Below, piece after piece: positions 54,698 through 55,271 of a stretch of DNA of 55,271 nucleotides (its first letter is position 1; each line of letters opens with the position of its first letter). The stretch is from the NCBI GenBank assembly GCA_938008215.1, contig CALLLS010000030.1:1-55271 (forward strand), in the 5' to 3' direction. Both the position numbers and the translations under genes were made by a program. This DNA is from an uncultured Verrucomicrobiales bacterium. GTDB lineage: Bacteria; Verrucomicrobiota; Verrucomicrobiia; Verrucomicrobiales; Akkermansiaceae. The notes below the pieces were generated by a model that searched no databases, was not told where the DNA came from, and saw nothing but the letters and a program-made list of their open reading frames with translations.

Positions 54698-55061
54698 CGG
54701 CACACAGGTGAAAACTATACAAACTGGGGACTTAAAATACATCCCCCTATAAAAAGCGAAAAGCCCTGATGATTCTCACCAAGGCTACAACGCCGACCGG
54801 GTCACTCCCAATCCATTTATAAGTTTACAGTTAAAACAATTAACGCATAACACAAGCACTTTTATTCATATCCACGTCGAGAGAATCTCTGCCCTTTAAA
54901 CGGGAGGTAAAGGAAGTATTAGAAATCTGCTGAACGAAAATCCCGAACGTCTCTGCATTTCCTTATAGGGGGTGAAATCAAGATATTGAGCTGTTTGCAC
55001 TCAATAACCACAATATGCCCAAATATTATCTATCCTGCTAAACTGCTGAATCACTCCTAAT
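54698..55061. other. Gene-free tail after the TAC operon, with a 9-bp inverted repeat
   Basis: No convincing open frame, tRNA or terminator is seen here. CCCCCTATA (54743-54751) and TATAGGGGG (54964-54972) form a perfect 9-bp inverted repeat about 212 bp apart. This could be the ends of a decayed insertion, but no flanking duplication is visible. Confidence 0.3.
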
Positions 55062-55215
55062 CACATAACACGACATTTTTTATAAGCGGAGGATTCATCG
55101 AATCCTCCCTACCGCTTCGCCATATAATACAAGCAAACTGGGTAGGGCGGTTTTGATAAAGCCGCCGTTTCTAAGGGAGGCTTTACCCTAGCACGTTTTT
55201 TGTCGTGTAGTGTGG
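55062..55215. mobile_element. MITE-like palindromic element with 8-bp target-site duplication
   Basis: Fourteen-base terminal inverted repeats (left 55062-55075, right 55201-55214, 12 of 14 matching, inner ACACGACA/TGTCGTGT perfect) bound ~154 bp. CTCCTAAT lies directly outside both ends (55054-55061 and 55216-55223), as expected for an 8-bp target-site duplication. Inside are a perfect 9-bp hairpin (GGAGGATTC-ATC-GAATCCTCC), a second hairpin (GGCGGTTT/AAGCCGCC with one G-U) and a CCCTACC/GGTAGGG pair joining them. No coding capacity. This is a non-autonomous transposon or REPIN-like repeat; the parent transposase is unknown. Confidence 0.65.
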
Positions 55216-55271
55216 CTCCTAATGACAGAAAAGAAAAATTTCATGCAGCACTTCATGCTACAGAATCGTTT

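Noticed and set aside
1-55271. CRISPR arrays, rRNA or tRNA genes
   Set aside because: No regularly spaced repeats, no rRNA-like blocks and no convincing tRNA cloverleaf were noticed; tRNAscan and a CRISPR finder would settle it.

Overview
The window looks like about 55 kb of chromosome from a Gram-negative bacterium, most likely a Verrucomicrobiota/PVC-type organism. The reasoning is as follows. It encodes a DAP-type MurE and a KDO cytidylyltransferase (so diderm with LPS), a Bacteroidetes/Verrucomicrobia-like pyruvate kinase (NTAH motif), a DUF3276 PUR-like protein, and several single-TM coiled-coil proteins next to a sigma/anti-sigma pair. The lineage is inferred from protein character only. 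No rRNA or tRNA gene was recognised.

Layout. 1-1367: a histidine-rich outer-membrane barrel protein (running off the left edge, minus strand) divergent from a Fur/Zur-type repressor. 1398-1935: gene debris, a VirB2/TrbC-like pilin remnant and a frameshifted unknown. 2056-10146 (minus): AI-2E-family permease, then murE-pyrG-kdsB (wall and LPS precursor supply), a UvrD-type helicase and a PUR-like protein. 10204-14950: trpS, a membrane-anchored peroxiredoxin-like protein, DAHP synthase and pyruvate kinase. 14960-19778 (minus): a complete phosphorelay of HPt protein, sigma-54 response regulator, H-NOX nitric-oxide sensor and double-PAS hybrid kinase. 19795-22702: uppS and leuCD. 22786-28941: DUF2167 protein, DEAD-box helicase, ruvC, a lipoprotein-like stranger, hemL and a kinase-fold orphan. 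28965-33783: a little-known cluster with an ECF-type sigma factor, its probable anti-sigma factor, a zinc-ribbon membrane protein and three coiled-coil proteins. 33836-47072: housekeeping genes (acs, tsaD, gph-like, ilvD, cyclophilin, plsY, gpsA, thiL) with a Ser/Thr kinase, truncated haemoglobin and CPBP protease.

47241-54697 is a defence/stability island on the plus strand: a full type I restriction-modification operon (hsdR-hsdM-hsdS) followed by a three-gene toxin-antitoxin-chaperone (TAC) module: Gp49/HigB-like toxin, Xre antitoxin with a C-terminal tail, and a SecB-like chaperone, each overlapping the next. This TAC module is the most interesting system in the window. The final 570 bases hold no gene but contain a 154-bp palindromic element with terminal inverted repeats and an 8-bp direct repeat on both sides, i.e. 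a probable MITE.

Other anomalies are a Ser/Thr kinase whose C-terminus is cut by a one-base change in an A6 run, a pyruvate kinase with Trp where the family has its phosphate-binding Arg, and an orphan C-terminal fragment resembling a GH29 fucosidase.
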